Below are positions 23,796 through 30,491 of a DNA stretch of 40,011 bases, in pieces. The notes under the pieces were generated by a model. The model was not told the origin of the DNA and made no database searches. It worked only from the letters and a program-made list of their open reading frames with translations. How positions within the stretch are numbered: the first letter of the stretch is position 1; every line of letters starts with the position of its first letter. Source of the DNA: a virus; IMG/VR virus record IMGVR_UViG_3300025325_000066, positions 1-40,011 of that record, one strand, 5' to 3'. A program made the position numbers and the translations under genes.

Positions 23796-23803
23796 GCTAT
23801 GAT
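23796..23803 (+). promoter_or_regulatory. Extended -10 promoter (TGCTATGAT)
   Basis: TG followed by one base and TATGAT (23798-23803) gives an extended -10 element. No recognisable -35 lies 17 nt upstream. Initiation would be near 23810, directly before the hairpins of 23811-23890. The same TATGAT hexamer is used by the promoter at 24300-24328. Confidence 0.45.
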
Positions 23804-23810
23804 GCCTCTT

Positions 23811-23890
23811 GACCTTAGCCACACGAGGTCGGTACGTCCCGCCCCTGGCCCCTCGAAGTCGGAAGCTCCGAATAGGCTCGGGGCGGGTCG
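23811..23890 (+). ncRNA. Structured leader RNA before the 63-residue gene
   Basis: Three helices fit into 80 nt. GACCT (23811-23815) pairs with AGGTC (23826-23830). CG-T-CCCGCCCC (23835-23845) pairs with GGGGCGGG-T-CG (23880-23890) with one internal T/T mismatch. Within its loop TCGGA (23859-23863) pairs with TCCGA (23867-23871) around AGC. The large stem ends six bases before the ATG at 23897, where no ribosome site is evident. A cis-regulatory leader or a small RNA is likely; no known class is recognised. Confidence 0.55.
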
Positions 23891-23896
23891 CGTCTA

Positions 23897-24088
23897 ATGA
23901 TCGTCTGGGCCCGGTTGGAGTATGGACGGGTCTACCATGCCTGGGATCTCAAATGGCCTAATCAGCGATACGTGCGGTCCGTCTGCGGCAAATGGAGGAA
24001 AGCATGGCAACTCGGAGGCCACCCCATCGGAAGGAAATGCAAAGGATGCCGGCTCGAACTCCGGCGCCACCAGAAGCGCCCCTGGTAA
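23897..24088 (+). CDS. Small Trp/Arg-rich putative zinc protein
   Basis: A 63-residue protein (opening MIVWARLEYGRVYHAWDLKW) with SVCGKW near the middle and IGRKCKGCRLEL near the end, a spacing suggestive of a metal site. Small early proteins of the form H-A-W, then S-x-CG, then C-x-x-C-R are common in actinophage-like genomes, with unknown role. It begins directly after the strong stem 23835-23890 and lacks a ribosome site, so its translation may be controlled by that structure. Confidence 0.6.
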   Translation: MIVWARLEYGRVYHAWDLKWPNQRYVRSVCGKWRKAWQLGGHPIGRKCKGCRLELRRHQKRPW

Positions 24089-24111
24089 AGGCTCCCATTC
24101 CGATCGGGTTC

Positions 24112-24276
24112 ATGGAGATCATTCAGGTTCGGGATGTGCGTTTCTTGGGTCGTATCCCGTTCGTCACCGACACGGCCGATGAGTTTGTCTTGGAGCGCAC
24201 CGTGCCCTGCATGATCTGGAATCCTGTCGAGATGAGCGACTTAATGCGGAATATGTTGGAGGGTCGGTCGAAATGA
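24112..24276 (+). CDS. Small early protein, unknown
   Basis: A 54-residue protein (opening MEIIQVRDVRFLGRIPFV) with a compact beta/alpha look. The frame stays open upstream to 23992, and an alternative ATG at 24001 has a good GGAGGA site but would overlap the preceding gene by 88 bp and add a low-complexity Pro/Arg segment. I therefore prefer 24112 without excluding 24001. No family is recognised. Confidence 0.5.
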   Translation: MEIIQVRDVRFLGRIPFVTDTADEFVLERTVPCMIWNPVEMSDLMRNMLEGRSK

Positions 24277-24299
24277 CCGGCAGGCGTGGCGATTGACAC

Positions 24300-24328
24300 T
24301 TGACCCGAAAGGACTGTAGGCTTATGAT
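24300..24328 (+). promoter_or_regulatory. Consensus promoter TTGACC-N17-TATGAT
   Basis: TTGACC (24300-24305) and TATGAT (24323-24328) are separated by exactly 17 nt, a strong sigma-70-type match. It predicts a start near 24335, the exact 5' edge of the helix that opens the structured region 24334-24516. No protein start with a ribosome site follows for 350 bp. Confidence 0.75.
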
Positions 24329-24333
24329 ATGTC

Positions 24334-24516
24334 TGTGGACTTGGCAAAGTGCGCCGATGGCGCACCATACGACCGCTACCGAAGCGGTGGACTTGCGGAC
24401 CAAAAAGGACCGCCAAGTCCACACCGCAAGGCCCACCGCCCCGGAAGCGGTCGATGCTTTAATAGACACCGCTGACGGTGGCGACAACGCCGCCATCGCC
24501 CAGCGGCGTTTCGTTT
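24334..24516 (+). ncRNA. Candidate structured small RNA, about 180 nt
   Basis: Helices are read directly from the sequence. P1 is TGTGGACTTG (24334-24343) with CAAGTCCACA (24414-24423), 10 bp. Inside it lie P2 TGCGCC-GAT-GGCGCA (24350-24364), P3 ACCGCT-ACCGA-AGCGGT (24372-24388) and P4 GCGGaCC-AAAAA-GGaCCGC (24395-24413, one A/A mismatch), making a four-way junction. Downstream are ACCGC/GCGGT (24435-24451), CACCG-CTGA-CGGTG (24467-24480) and a terminator-like hairpin. A second GTGGACTTG (24387-24395) can compete for the 3' strand of P1. With its own promoter it looks like an independent RNA gene; I recognise no known family. A 125-codon frame crosses it but lacks a real start. Confidence 0.65.
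24486..24516 (+). terminator. Terminator-like hairpin ending the small RNA
   Basis: AACGCCGC (24486-24493) pairs perfectly with GCGGCGTT (24503-24510) around a 9-nt loop, followed by TTTCGTTT. An 8-bp GC-rich stem plus a T-rich run fits an intrinsic terminator, although the T-run is interrupted by CG. Confidence 0.6.
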
Positions 24517-24692
24517 CATACCAGGAAAGAGGGAGAACCGCACTCTCGGACAAGCGCGGAGGTTATCGGGCCTTACTCGGCGTCATGGATGAAACCCTGG
24601 CGCGGACTGACAGAAGAGGCCTTGCCGAGGCGCGTAGGCGCTGCAAAGAGTCCGCTGCAATTGCACTTTGTTCTTAGGGAGGAATCCGTTCA
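24517..24692 (+). other. Intergenic tail with 7-bp inverted repeat, no clear gene
   Basis: Between the small RNA and the gene at 24693 no convincing coding frame is seen. GCGGACT (24602-24608) and AGTCCGC (24649-24655) form a 7-bp perfect inverted repeat enclosing 40 nt. A second, weaker pair is CAAAG/CTTTG just before the next gene. The region could be a 5' leader for 24693-25541, whose GGAGG site ends it, or part of a longer RNA. Confidence 0.45.
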
Positions 24693-25541
24693 ATGTCCGA
24701 TGCTCTAACCGAACTCAGTAAAGCCGAGACAGCCCTAGCGAAAGCCTCGGACATCGTGCAGATGAAGCAGCTCAGGGACCAGGCCGCCGCCCTGGCAGTC
24801 TTGGCCGAGGCCCAAGGCTTTGAACATGCCGCCCAGCAGGCCAAGATCTTCCAGCTCAAGGCAGAACGCAAGGCGGGGGATTGGCTAGGGAAACACGGTC
24901 CCAAACCGGGAAATCCCCAATTGTCGCACGATGCGACAATTGGAAAAGCCCTTCCGCCACTTCCGGAGTTAGGCATTTCGAGGGACCAATCCTCCCGCTG
25001 GCAGCTTGAGGCCTCGGTACCAGAGCCGGTATTCCATCAATGGATCGGAGAGCAGGTTGATTCGGGCGCCGAGGTCACGAGCCGAGGCCTTCAGAATCTC
25101 GCCAAGCGATTACGGGGCGGGCCTACAGCACCAGCAAAGGCGACCCATGCCTGCCCGATCTGCGGCAAGGTTCATACGATCGAAGGCGGGGAAGGGGCCG
25201 AATTCCGCCAAAACGAGATCCGCAAGATCGCCGAACTCGCTTTCCGGGAAGTTCGGCCTATTGATTGGCCGGCGAATGGAAAAGAACTAGGCAAACGGTT
25301 CTTTCAGCCGTTACGTCGGATGTGCGAGATGGCGAAGTGGAATCCAGAAAAGGTCGTTGTCCTGATCTGGGAGACGGATCAAGAGATGGGCAAGCACGGC
25401 TGGAGCGTGAGCGCGCCCGACAGTATGCTCAAGACGGCCAATAATCTGTTGGGGGAATTCCGCAAAGGCAAGCGTAAACCCAATCCGAGTCTCGAAATGA
25501 AAGCGAGGAGTTTCCTTGAGCAACATCTTCCACGATCCTAG
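24693..25541 (+). CDS. Early DNA-binding-like protein with HTH and zinc motif
   Basis: A 282-residue protein with a GGAGG ribosome site. Residues about 1-60 are helical (LTELSKAETALAKASDIVQM, then KAERKAGDWLGK). Near 85-105 is a segment LGISRDQSSRWQLEASVPE, the form of HTH-like ends in ParB-associated phage proteins. A Cys/His pair (HACPICGKVH, about 150) follows, then a C-terminal domain including KVVVLIWETDQEMGKHGW. It probably acts on DNA, perhaps in replication start or partition, but a precise function cannot be given. Confidence 0.65.
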   Translation: MSDALTELSKAETALAKASDIVQMKQLRDQAAALAVLAEAQGFEHAAQQAKIFQLKAERKAGDWLGKHGPKPGNPQLSHDATIGKALPPLPELGISRDQSSRWQLEASVPEPVFHQWIGEQVDSGAEVTSRGLQNLAKRLRGGPTAPAKATHACPICGKVHTIEGGEGAEFRQNEIRKIAELAFREVRPIDWPANGKELGKRFFQPLRRMCEMAKWNPEKVVVLIWETDQEMGKHGWSVSAPDSMLKTANNLLGEFRKGKRKPNPSLEMKARSFLEQHLPRS

Positions 25542-25887
25542 GGTGTATGTCACGCCGAGCCAACTGCCGCCCGAGGCCGAGCATTGGCAGCGCCAGGAAA
25601 AAGCGATCGGCCGCATCGTCTTCGCCAAAGCGATTGAGAAACAGAGTGCGCATTGCTTGAACTGCATGGATCTGGGCGAAGTCTATCTGACCGTGTGTAC
25701 TTCAGGTCCGTATGATGGCTGGCCGTCGGGTGCTAAAGCCACCTATTTTCCGGGCAGCGAACAACATGGCGAGGGCATCTACATCGTGCGGGAGACGCGG
25801 ACTTTCTTGTGCCCGGCTTGTCAAGGAAAACCTGGAGAGGAACTTGAAGTGGATCTTCCGGCCTCACCTCATTGGACCGAGTGGTGA
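25516..25887 (+). CDS. Zinc-ribbon early protein
   Basis: A 123-residue protein starting at TTG, preceded by GAGGAG, overlapping the preceding gene by 26 bp. Two Cys pairs (HCLNCMDLG near residue 48, and FLCPACQGKPG near 99) enclose a beta segment, giving a split zinc ribbon. The N-terminal helix (LPPEAEHWQRQEKAIG) is charged. DnaJ-like and TFIIS-like ribbons have comparable spacing; a role in nucleic acid binding is an inference. Confidence 0.65.
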   Translation: MSNIFHDPRVYVTPSQLPPEAEHWQRQEKAIGRIVFAKAIEKQSAHCLNCMDLGEVYLTVCTSGPYDGWPSGAKATYFPGSEQHGEGIYIVRETRTFLCPACQGKPGEELEVDLPASPHWTEW

Positions 25888-25897
25888 GCGAAGCCTC

Positions 25898-26257
25898 GTG
25901 GCTCTGACAGGTGAAGATAGTCACGTCTTAGGTCTAACCAATCCTGATCCAGTTGGAGAACTACTAGGAATAGGATACTTAAGATTTCAATCGCCGACCG
26001 GTATCGACGGCTTGGCGAAAGAGGACGGCGACCGTCTTGATCTGCTCGCATTTAACGCGCTGATCCCTGGTACCGGCCAGTTTCGGAGATTCATTCAGCG
26101 ATGCAAGCGGGAGTATGAAACGATCTGCATCTGGGAAGTCTGGAATCCGATGCTTCACGAAGTCCTGCAGCGATATGAGTTTCGAGCTTATTCGGAAATG
26201 GACCGAGACACAGGAGAGCCGCTTGAGGGGTATCGCTATGATGCCGGGCGCAAGTAA
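25898..26257 (+). CDS. GNAT-like fold protein, uncertain
   Basis: A 119-residue protein from a GTG at 25898; upstream codons of the same frame overlap the previous gene and look non-coding. The C-terminal half (RRFIQRCKREYETICIWEVW, then NPMLHEVLQRYEFR) has the pattern of phage N-acetyltransferase-like proteins: a helix, a V-W-x-V strand, NP-x-L and a final R-Y/G-F turn. The usual acetyl-CoA loop (Q/R-x-x-G-x-G/A) is not clear, so activity is doubtful. Confidence 0.5.
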   Translation: MALTGEDSHVLGLTNPDPVGELLGIGYLRFQSPTGIDGLAKEDGDRLDLLAFNALIPGTGQFRRFIQRCKREYETICIWEVWNPMLHEVLQRYEFRAYSEMDRDTGEPLEGYRYDAGRK

Positions 26258-26483
26258 TCCTCCCCAGAAGTGCAAAGCCTGTTCCGCGCCGATCTTCTTC
26301 GTCAAGACCGCCGCAACAGGAAAGTTCATGCCTCTCGACGCGCGACCCGAACGTCGCATCTGGCTCGACAAGGCCGGCAAGGCGCATTCGGTGTCGGTGT
26401 ATGTACCTCACCACGTCAGTTGTCCGAAGGCCGATCAATTCAGAAAGGAGAGACAACATGGCGGACAAAGCCAAACCCAATAA
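26238..26483 (+). CDS. Small zinc-ribbon phage protein
   Basis: An 81-residue protein with CKACSAPIFFVKTAATGKFM followed by PLDARPE and a later VSCPKADQF. This is the common phage early ribbon of the form C-x-x-C-x-x-x-I-x-x-x-x-T-x-x-GK-x-x-P-x-D. The start is ATG 26238 (a second ATG follows directly), with GAGGGG upstream, overlapping the preceding gene by 20 bp. Its function in phages is unknown. Confidence 0.75.
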   Translation: MMPGASNPPQKCKACSAPIFFVKTAATGKFMPLDARPERRIWLDKAGKAHSVSVYVPHHVSCPKADQFRKERQHGGQSQTQ

Positions 26484-26685
26484 GCGTGTTGGTTGGGGTG
26501 TCGTAGCATCGTTGATGTCGGCGGCACCCATCGCCATTCTCTGTGTACTCTGGTTGGCTCGGGAGGGTCCAGCTCCATTGGCGGTTTCTGTTCTCTCTAC
26601 ACTTGGAGCGGGATTCATCACCGCGATCTGGGCTATCGTGCCGTTTTTCATTTGGGATGCTCTTTACAATCGCCGATATGACTGA
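26458..26685 (+). CDS. Small membrane protein, two helices
   Basis: A 75-residue protein (start ATG 26458, GGAGA site) with a basic N-terminus (ADKAKPNKRVGWG) and two membrane helices: VVASLMSAAPIAILCVLWLA and LSTLGAGFITAIWAIVPFFI. It overlaps both neighbours. Placed in the early arm, it is not the holin of the lysis module; it may modify the host envelope, exclude other phages, or anchor replication. Confidence 0.65.
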   Translation: MADKAKPNKRVGWGVVASLMSAAPIAILCVLWLAREGPAPLAVSVLSTLGAGFITAIWAIVPFFIWDALYNRRYD

Positions 26686-26932
26686 AAACTCCGGCACCAA
26701 GAAATGGCGCGCCATGTCAATAAGAATCGGCCCGCGCGCTTTCCCGGTCAGCCTCACCGGACCCGTCCAGCCGCATGTGGCCGAGTGGATCCGGGTGAAC
26801 GCCGAGTACGTCGCGGCAGGCGCCGGGAAGGATCGAGAGCGAGATTTGTGTGAGGGCGGAGTAATGAACGGGAGGCCGTGTCGTTATCCGGCCCGGCCGG
26901 GAAGGAAGAGCTGTGGCCGATCTCATGACTGA
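26678..26932 (+). CDS. Small early protein, unknown
   Basis: An 84-residue protein overlapping the membrane protein by 8 bp, opening MTENSGTKKWRAMSIRIGPR. It has a Cys pair near the C-terminus (RDLCEGGV and RPCRYPAR) that could bind a metal. No family is recognised. A 13-codon frame follows (about 26926-26967) and is probably not significant. Confidence 0.5.
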   Translation: MTENSGTKKWRAMSIRIGPRAFPVSLTGPVQPHVAEWIRVNAEYVAAGAGKDRERDLCEGGVMNGRPCRYPARPGRKSCGRSHD

Positions 26933-26962
26933 AGCAACTCCGGGCACAGGAGGCCAGATAGC

Positions 26963-27133
26963 ATGACCACACATGAGGGACTCTACGCAGAAGCAATAAG
27001 GGCGCTTGCGGATTTGTTCGCTGATACCTCGGTAAGCCAGTTGGAGACCGCATCCGATCTACGGGCAATTGCCGATGAGATTGAAATGATGATTGGCGCT
27101 CTCGCCACCGCCCAAGAGCCCCAGCCTGAATGA
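26963..27133 (+). CDS. 56-residue helical protein, unknown
   Basis: A short ORF with an AGGAGG ribosome site (about 9 nt upstream). It encodes MTTHEGLYAEAIRALADLFA followed by a second amphipathic helix (LETASDLRAIADEIEMMIG). Alanine/leucine/glutamate-rich helices suggest a small dimeric helical protein. Coupled by ATGA to the membrane peptide downstream. Confidence 0.6.
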   Translation: MTTHEGLYAEAIRALADLFADTSVSQLETASDLRAIADEIEMMIGALATAQEPQPE

Positions 27134-27210
27134 CCGCCCTCATCCTGCTGGTGATGTGGCTGGTTGGGCGGATTCCGGTTTGTGCGAAGGCAGAGGAAAA
27201 CAATGCCTGA
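27130..27210 (+). CDS. 26-residue membrane peptide
   Basis: A tiny ORF overlapping both neighbours (ATGA at the start). It encodes a single hydrophobic helix (MTALILLVMWLVGRIPV) and a short polar end. It is one of several single-helix peptides of the early arm. Its translation is plausible from coupling; function unknown. Confidence 0.45.
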   Translation: MTALILLVMWLVGRIPVCAKAEENNA

Positions 27211-27424
27211 AATCCCTAGCCAGATCGGTCGATGGGCATTGGGCGATTTCGCTCACGACAGGGCCAACGGGAAGCTCTATAAAGTGATCGGCTTCATCAT
27301 GTCGCCATCGATCGTGTTCCGGGAAATACCAGGTGAAGGCTCAGGCGATAATCGAGTCGAGGTACCTGGCTCCCTGATTGAGCAGAGCCTTGAGCAATAT
27401 CGAAGAACTGAGGAGAAGGCATGA
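27203..27424 (+). CDS. Small early protein, unknown
   Basis: A 73-residue protein (start ATG 27203, with a GAGGA site) opening MPEIPSQIGRWALGDFAHD. It looks like a small beta-rich domain with the later segment VEVPGSLIEQSLEQYRR. It overlaps the next gene by ATGA. Probably related to proteins with a KLYKVIGFIM strand near the N-terminus; family not recognised. Confidence 0.6.
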   Translation: MPEIPSQIGRWALGDFAHDRANGKLYKVIGFIMSPSIVFREIPGEGSGDNRVEVPGSLIEQSLEQYRRTEEKA

Positions 27425-27690
27425 GCGAGACAATCTGGAAGTTTCATCTTCCTATCCTTGATAAGTTCTTTCTTGACATGCCCGAGGGTGCCCACCTCTT
27501 GAAGGCTGAAGCGCAGAGTGGCGAGGCTATGCTCTGGGCGCAAGTGAATCCAGATCTGCCTACCGAGAGACGGTATTTCGCCCTCTGCGGGACCGGCCAT
27601 CCGCTTCCCGCATCCTATTGCGTTCACGTCTCGACATTTCAGATGCCGCCTTTTGTGTGGCATCTATTTGAGTTCGTCACGCCACCATGA
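27421..27690 (+). CDS. DUF7352-like small phage protein
   Basis: An 89-residue protein with IWKFHLPILDKFFLDMPEGA near the N-terminus, MLWAQVNPD in the middle and FALCGTGHPLP towards the end. This order (IWKF, MP-x-GA, LWA, GTGH) is that of the DUF7352-type phage proteins, whose function is unknown. Coupled by ATGA to its upstream gene. Confidence 0.75.
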   Translation: MSETIWKFHLPILDKFFLDMPEGAHLLKAEAQSGEAMLWAQVNPDLPTERRYFALCGTGHPLPASYCVHVSTFQMPPFVWHLFEFVTPP

Positions 27691-27764
27691 TCGTTTTGAT
27701 TGCGGTCTATGTGGCGCTGCTGATTGCTGCGATTGCTATGGCATCTTTGCTTAGACTTCGATGA
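27687..27764 (+). CDS. 25-residue membrane peptide
   Basis: A single hydrophobic helix (MIVLIAVYVALLIAAIAM, then ASLLRLR) coupled by ATGA at both its start and its end, the latter to the methyltransferase. The tail is basic, predicting an N-out/C-in orientation. Function unknown; it may be a small regulator of a host membrane protein. Confidence 0.5.
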   Translation: MIVLIAVYVALLIAAIAMASLLRLR

Positions 27765-29407
27765 ACTCTTCCGCCTTGATCGCCCAGGCCAACTGTTTCC
27801 GCATCCCGCTTCCCGACAGGAGCGTTCACTGCTGTGTGACGAGTCCTCCATACTGGGGTCTTCGCAAGTACGCCGGCGACCAGGGTGACGAGCCGCTGGG
27901 CCTGGAGCCGACCCCCGAGCGCCACATCGAGCGTACCGTCCAGTGGGCCAGGGAGGTTCACCGGGTGCTGCGGGATGATGGGGTCGCGTGGATAAATTAC
28001 GGGGATGTTTACGCAACGAGCCAGAACGGTCGAGCGGCGGCCGACATTGTGAATGACGATCGCACATTCAGAGACAAGCCTTTCAACACGGCGGAGTTCT
28101 TGCCTGCCGGCAATCTCATGCTTATGCCCCACCGTGTCGCACTCGCCCTTCAGGCCGATGGCTGGATCGTGCGCCAGGACCTTGTGTGGGCCAAGCCAAA
28201 CCCGATGCCCGAGAGCGTGGCTGGGTGGCGATGGCAAGACGGGGAACTTCGCCGAGGCTCATTCAGGCACACCCGCTCCCATGAGTACGTCTTCATGCTG
28301 ACCAAGCAGATGCAGTATTGGAGCGACCAAGAGGCGGTCAGAGAGATCACTGGCTCCGAGATGAGCCATGCAGAATATGCAACTAAAACAGAACCTGGGG
28401 CTACTTGGCAAAGCGGAGGCCTAGAGCTAAATGCTGGTCAGCATAAGAAGGACGGCGGTCTGTCACATCCCGGCGGCCGCAACCCCCGCTCCGTCCTCCA
28501 CATCGCGACCGCGCCGTATAAGGGAAGCCATTATGCAACTTTCCCACCAGCCCTCATCGCGCCGCTGATCCTCGCCACCTGCCCCCGCTGGTGTTGCCCG
28601 GTGTGTGGGCAGGGGTGGGCGCCGGTGGTGGAGAAAACTGTTCCACCAAGACATGAGGAAAAGAAGGGAAAGAAGGCGCACAGTCGCAACGATGGCGACA
28701 TCAAGGTAGTGGGCGACGCCTGGTATGAGTTCAAGAGGAACAGCCCGGACAGTGTATCCGGCCACCGCCCCACCTGCGGCTGTGCTGCCGGACTCTCGCC
28801 AGACGACCTAGAGACTATAGCTACGCCGACTGGAAATGGCACAGACGATCCCACTATGCAAACTGGTCGCAAGGGGATGAACCGAAGGCGTAACGAAAGC
28901 GAGGGCGTCCGATTGACAACTCGTTATGAGCAACGGCGATACGCCGAACAGATCAAGGCATCACGAAGCCGAGCCAAGATGCGCAAACAAGCGGGTGAGG
29001 CATTTGCGCATTACATCAGGACCGACAGTAACGGTGCCCGTCCTGTGCCCTACGACTTATTGGAGACTTGGATTACCGCCGGGTGGATAGATCGTGTCGA
29101 AATTCCTACAGCCAAGAGTTCTTTCGAGGCCGTGCCTGGCATCGTCTGCGACCCGTTTGTCGGGTCGGGTACAACGGTTATGGTCGCCCAGCAGCTCCTG
29201 CGGCGCGGCATCGGGTTCGATTTGAGCATGGAGTATCTCGACCTTCAGGCAACCCTGCGGACAGGCATCGGAAGCCCCAGCAATCAGCTAGATAATCTGC
29301 CTCTCTTCGGAGGCAGAGAGAGCGATGAGTCCACAATCTCGAAACAAGATGCTCTTGGAAAACGCACTTATACAGGCTTCAACGCGCGCTGGGATGACCG
29401 GGAATGA
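27761..29407 (+). CDS. DNA methyltransferase (N4/N6 amino type)
   Basis: A 548-residue enzyme with SPPYW (28-32), the catalytic motif of amino-methyltransferases, and CDPFVGSGTT (463-472), the SAM-binding loop. The catalytic motif comes before the SAM loop, as in the beta group. The large middle insertion carries a split zinc ribbon (CPRWCCPVCGQGW and RPTCGCAAG) and may hold the target-recognition region. It probably protects phage DNA from host restriction. Recognition sequence and base (N4-C or N6-A) cannot be read. Confidence 0.9.
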   Translation: MNSSALIAQANCFRIPLPDRSVHCCVTSPPYWGLRKYAGDQGDEPLGLEPTPERHIERTVQWAREVHRVLRDDGVAWINYGDVYATSQNGRAAADIVNDDRTFRDKPFNTAEFLPAGNLMLMPHRVALALQADGWIVRQDLVWAKPNPMPESVAGWRWQDGELRRGSFRHTRSHEYVFMLTKQMQYWSDQEAVREITGSEMSHAEYATKTEPGATWQSGGLELNAGQHKKDGGLSHPGGRNPRSVLHIATAPYKGSHYATFPPALIAPLILATCPRWCCPVCGQGWAPVVEKTVPPRHEEKKGKKAHSRNDGDIKVVGDAWYEFKRNSPDSVSGHRPTCGCAAGLSPDDLETIATPTGNGTDDPTMQTGRKGMNRRRNESEGVRLTTRYEQRRYAEQIKASRSRAKMRKQAGEAFAHYIRTDSNGARPVPYDLLETWITAGWIDRVEIPTAKSSFEAVPGIVCDPFVGSGTTVMVAQQLLRRGIGFDLSMEYLDLQATLRTGIGSPSNQLDNLPLFGGRESDESTISKQDALGKRTYTGFNARWDDRE

Positions 29408-29721
29408 CCCACTCGAAATTTCATAACATCCCGAAGCGCGTCGACGGCATTCTCTTCCAGTCAACCAAAGAGAGCCGTCGCTATTCTGAACTCAAAGCCT
29501 TGCAGCAGGCCGGAGTGATCCAAGATTTAGAAATGCAGCCCAAGTTCAAGCTCGAAATCAATGGCGTTCATATCACAACCTACTACGCGGACTTCCGCTA
29601 TCACGACAACGAGCGTCGCGCAGAAATAGTCGAGGATGTGAAAGGCATGCGAACCCAGCTCTATATTATCAAGCGCCGGCTGATGCAGGCTATCTACGAG
29701 ATAGAAGTGGAGGAACCCTAA
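29404..29721 (+). CDS. DUF1064 endonuclease-like protein
   Basis: A 105-residue protein with the DUF1064 layout: GILFQSTKESRRYSELKALQ, then QPKFKLEINGVHITTYYADF and AEIVEDVKGMRTQLY. The E-x-x-RY, DF and E-D-V-K-G elements correspond to a PD-(D/E)XK-type core. Such proteins are proposed junction or repair nucleases in phages. It overlaps the methyltransferase stop by ATGA. Confidence 0.85.
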   Translation: MTHSKFHNIPKRVDGILFQSTKESRRYSELKALQQAGVIQDLEMQPKFKLEINGVHITTYYADFRYHDNERRAEIVEDVKGMRTQLYIIKRRLMQAIYEIEVEEP

Positions 29722-29943
29722 GTGAACCGAGTAGAAGCCAACATGGCTACTGCTAAATACATGGCTCAGAACGCCGCACTTAAATCACAAGTGCGCTGGC
29801 TTCGGAAGATGCTCCGTCAAGCCTATGCACACATCAGTACTGATCTGGACGACGAGGATCGTATTGAGGAGTGGCTTGCAGAATACAGCAAGCATATGCG
29901 GATCGGGAATGGGATTGGGAGGGCCAAAGAATTGGGCCTATGA
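29722..29943 (+). CDS. Small helical early protein, unknown
   Basis: A 73-residue protein from GTG (29722), directly after the nuclease gene. It contains helices including NAALKSQVRWLRKMLRQAYA and the acidic DLDDEDRIEEWLAEY. A coiled-coil or DNA-binding role is possible; no family is seen. It is coupled by ATGA to the next gene. Confidence 0.6.
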   Translation: MNRVEANMATAKYMAQNAALKSQVRWLRKMLRQAYAHISTDLDDEDRIEEWLAEYSKHMRIGNGIGRAKELGL

Positions 29944-30167
29944 TCTACGCTCGCAAGGATCGCTATGGGATGCTCTATCAGTTCCGCACCGGCGATGGCG
30001 AGGAACTGGGCATCGCCCTGGAGTATGCCAAGGCCAAGCACGGCGATGATCTAAGCGGCACGGTCTACGGTAGGCCGCCCATGATCCAGGGCGTGGAGGA
30101 GGATCCGTCGATCCCCGAGGGGTACTGGCTGTTTGAACTGAAGGCGGCTGAGGCTCCCCCCGGCTAA
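29940..30167 (+). CDS. Small early protein, unknown
   Basis: A 75-residue protein (MIYARKDRYGMLYQFRTGDG) with a beta-rich start and a Pro-rich end. The start overlaps the upstream stop (ATGA). The stretch GIALEYAKAKHGDDL is helical. It ends the coupled run of the early arm; 66 non-coding bases with a promoter follow. Confidence 0.55.
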   Translation: MIYARKDRYGMLYQFRTGDGEELGIALEYAKAKHGDDLSGTVYGRPPMIQGVEEDPSIPEGYWLFELKAAEAPPG

Positions 30168-30194
30168 AGGCAGTTTTCAGATCCTCGAAATAGC

Positions 30195-30223
30195 TAGACT
30201 TGCCTCCCGAACCGTGTTATAAA
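30195..30223 (+). promoter_or_regulatory. Promoter TAGACT-N17-TATAAA before HTH gene
   Basis: TAGACT (30195-30200) and TATAAA (30218-30223) have a 17-nt spacer. The expected start lies about 4 bases before the ATG at 30234 and no ribosome site is present, so translation is leaderless or nearly so, as for the RHH regulator. Confidence 0.5.
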
Positions 30224-30233
30224 TCGGTAACAA

Positions 30234-30491
30234 ATGCCAACTCGGGAACAGGTACTGCGGCTCCACGATAGGCTGAAAACATGGCGTGCGGTAGGAGAAC
30301 GCCTGAACGTCAGCCCTGCCGTCGCCTGGCGGTATGCCAATGAAAAAGGCTGGGAGCCGAAACGAAAGGCGATCCGAGAGCGGCTCGGGCTAGGTGAACT
30401 CATCCTACGAAAGCAAGTCGTCAAACGCAATCAGGCAACTGGTCGCTTCGAACCCATTGAGCAAGATCAGGATCAGGAGAATGAACCATGA
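30234..30491 (+). CDS. Small HTH DNA-binding protein
   Basis: An 85-residue protein with a central helix-turn-helix (WRAVGERLNVSPAVAWRYAN, then EKGWEPKRKAIRERLGL). This is the pattern of small phage/plasmid HTH proteins related to terminase-type or Cro-like regulators. The C-terminal tail is acidic and polar (EPIEQDQDQENEP). It has its own promoter, near-leaderless, which fits a regulator. Coupled by ATGA to a membrane peptide. Confidence 0.75.
   Translation: MPTREQVLRLHDRLKTWRAVGERLNVSPAVAWRYANEKGWEPKRKAIRERLGLGELILRKQVVKRNQATGRFEPIEQDQDQENEP

Noticed and set aside
24045-24072. tRNA-like 3' end (GCCGG-CTCGAACT-CCGGC followed by GCCACCA)
   Set aside because: The loop has eight bases, and no acceptor, D or anticodon arms are found upstream; the stretch lies within small coding genes.
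24300-24677. 125-codon rightward frame across the small-RNA region
   Set aside because: Its start would be the TTG of the -35 box, with no ribosome site, and the sequence is dominated by perfect RNA-type stems. It is kept only as an alternative.
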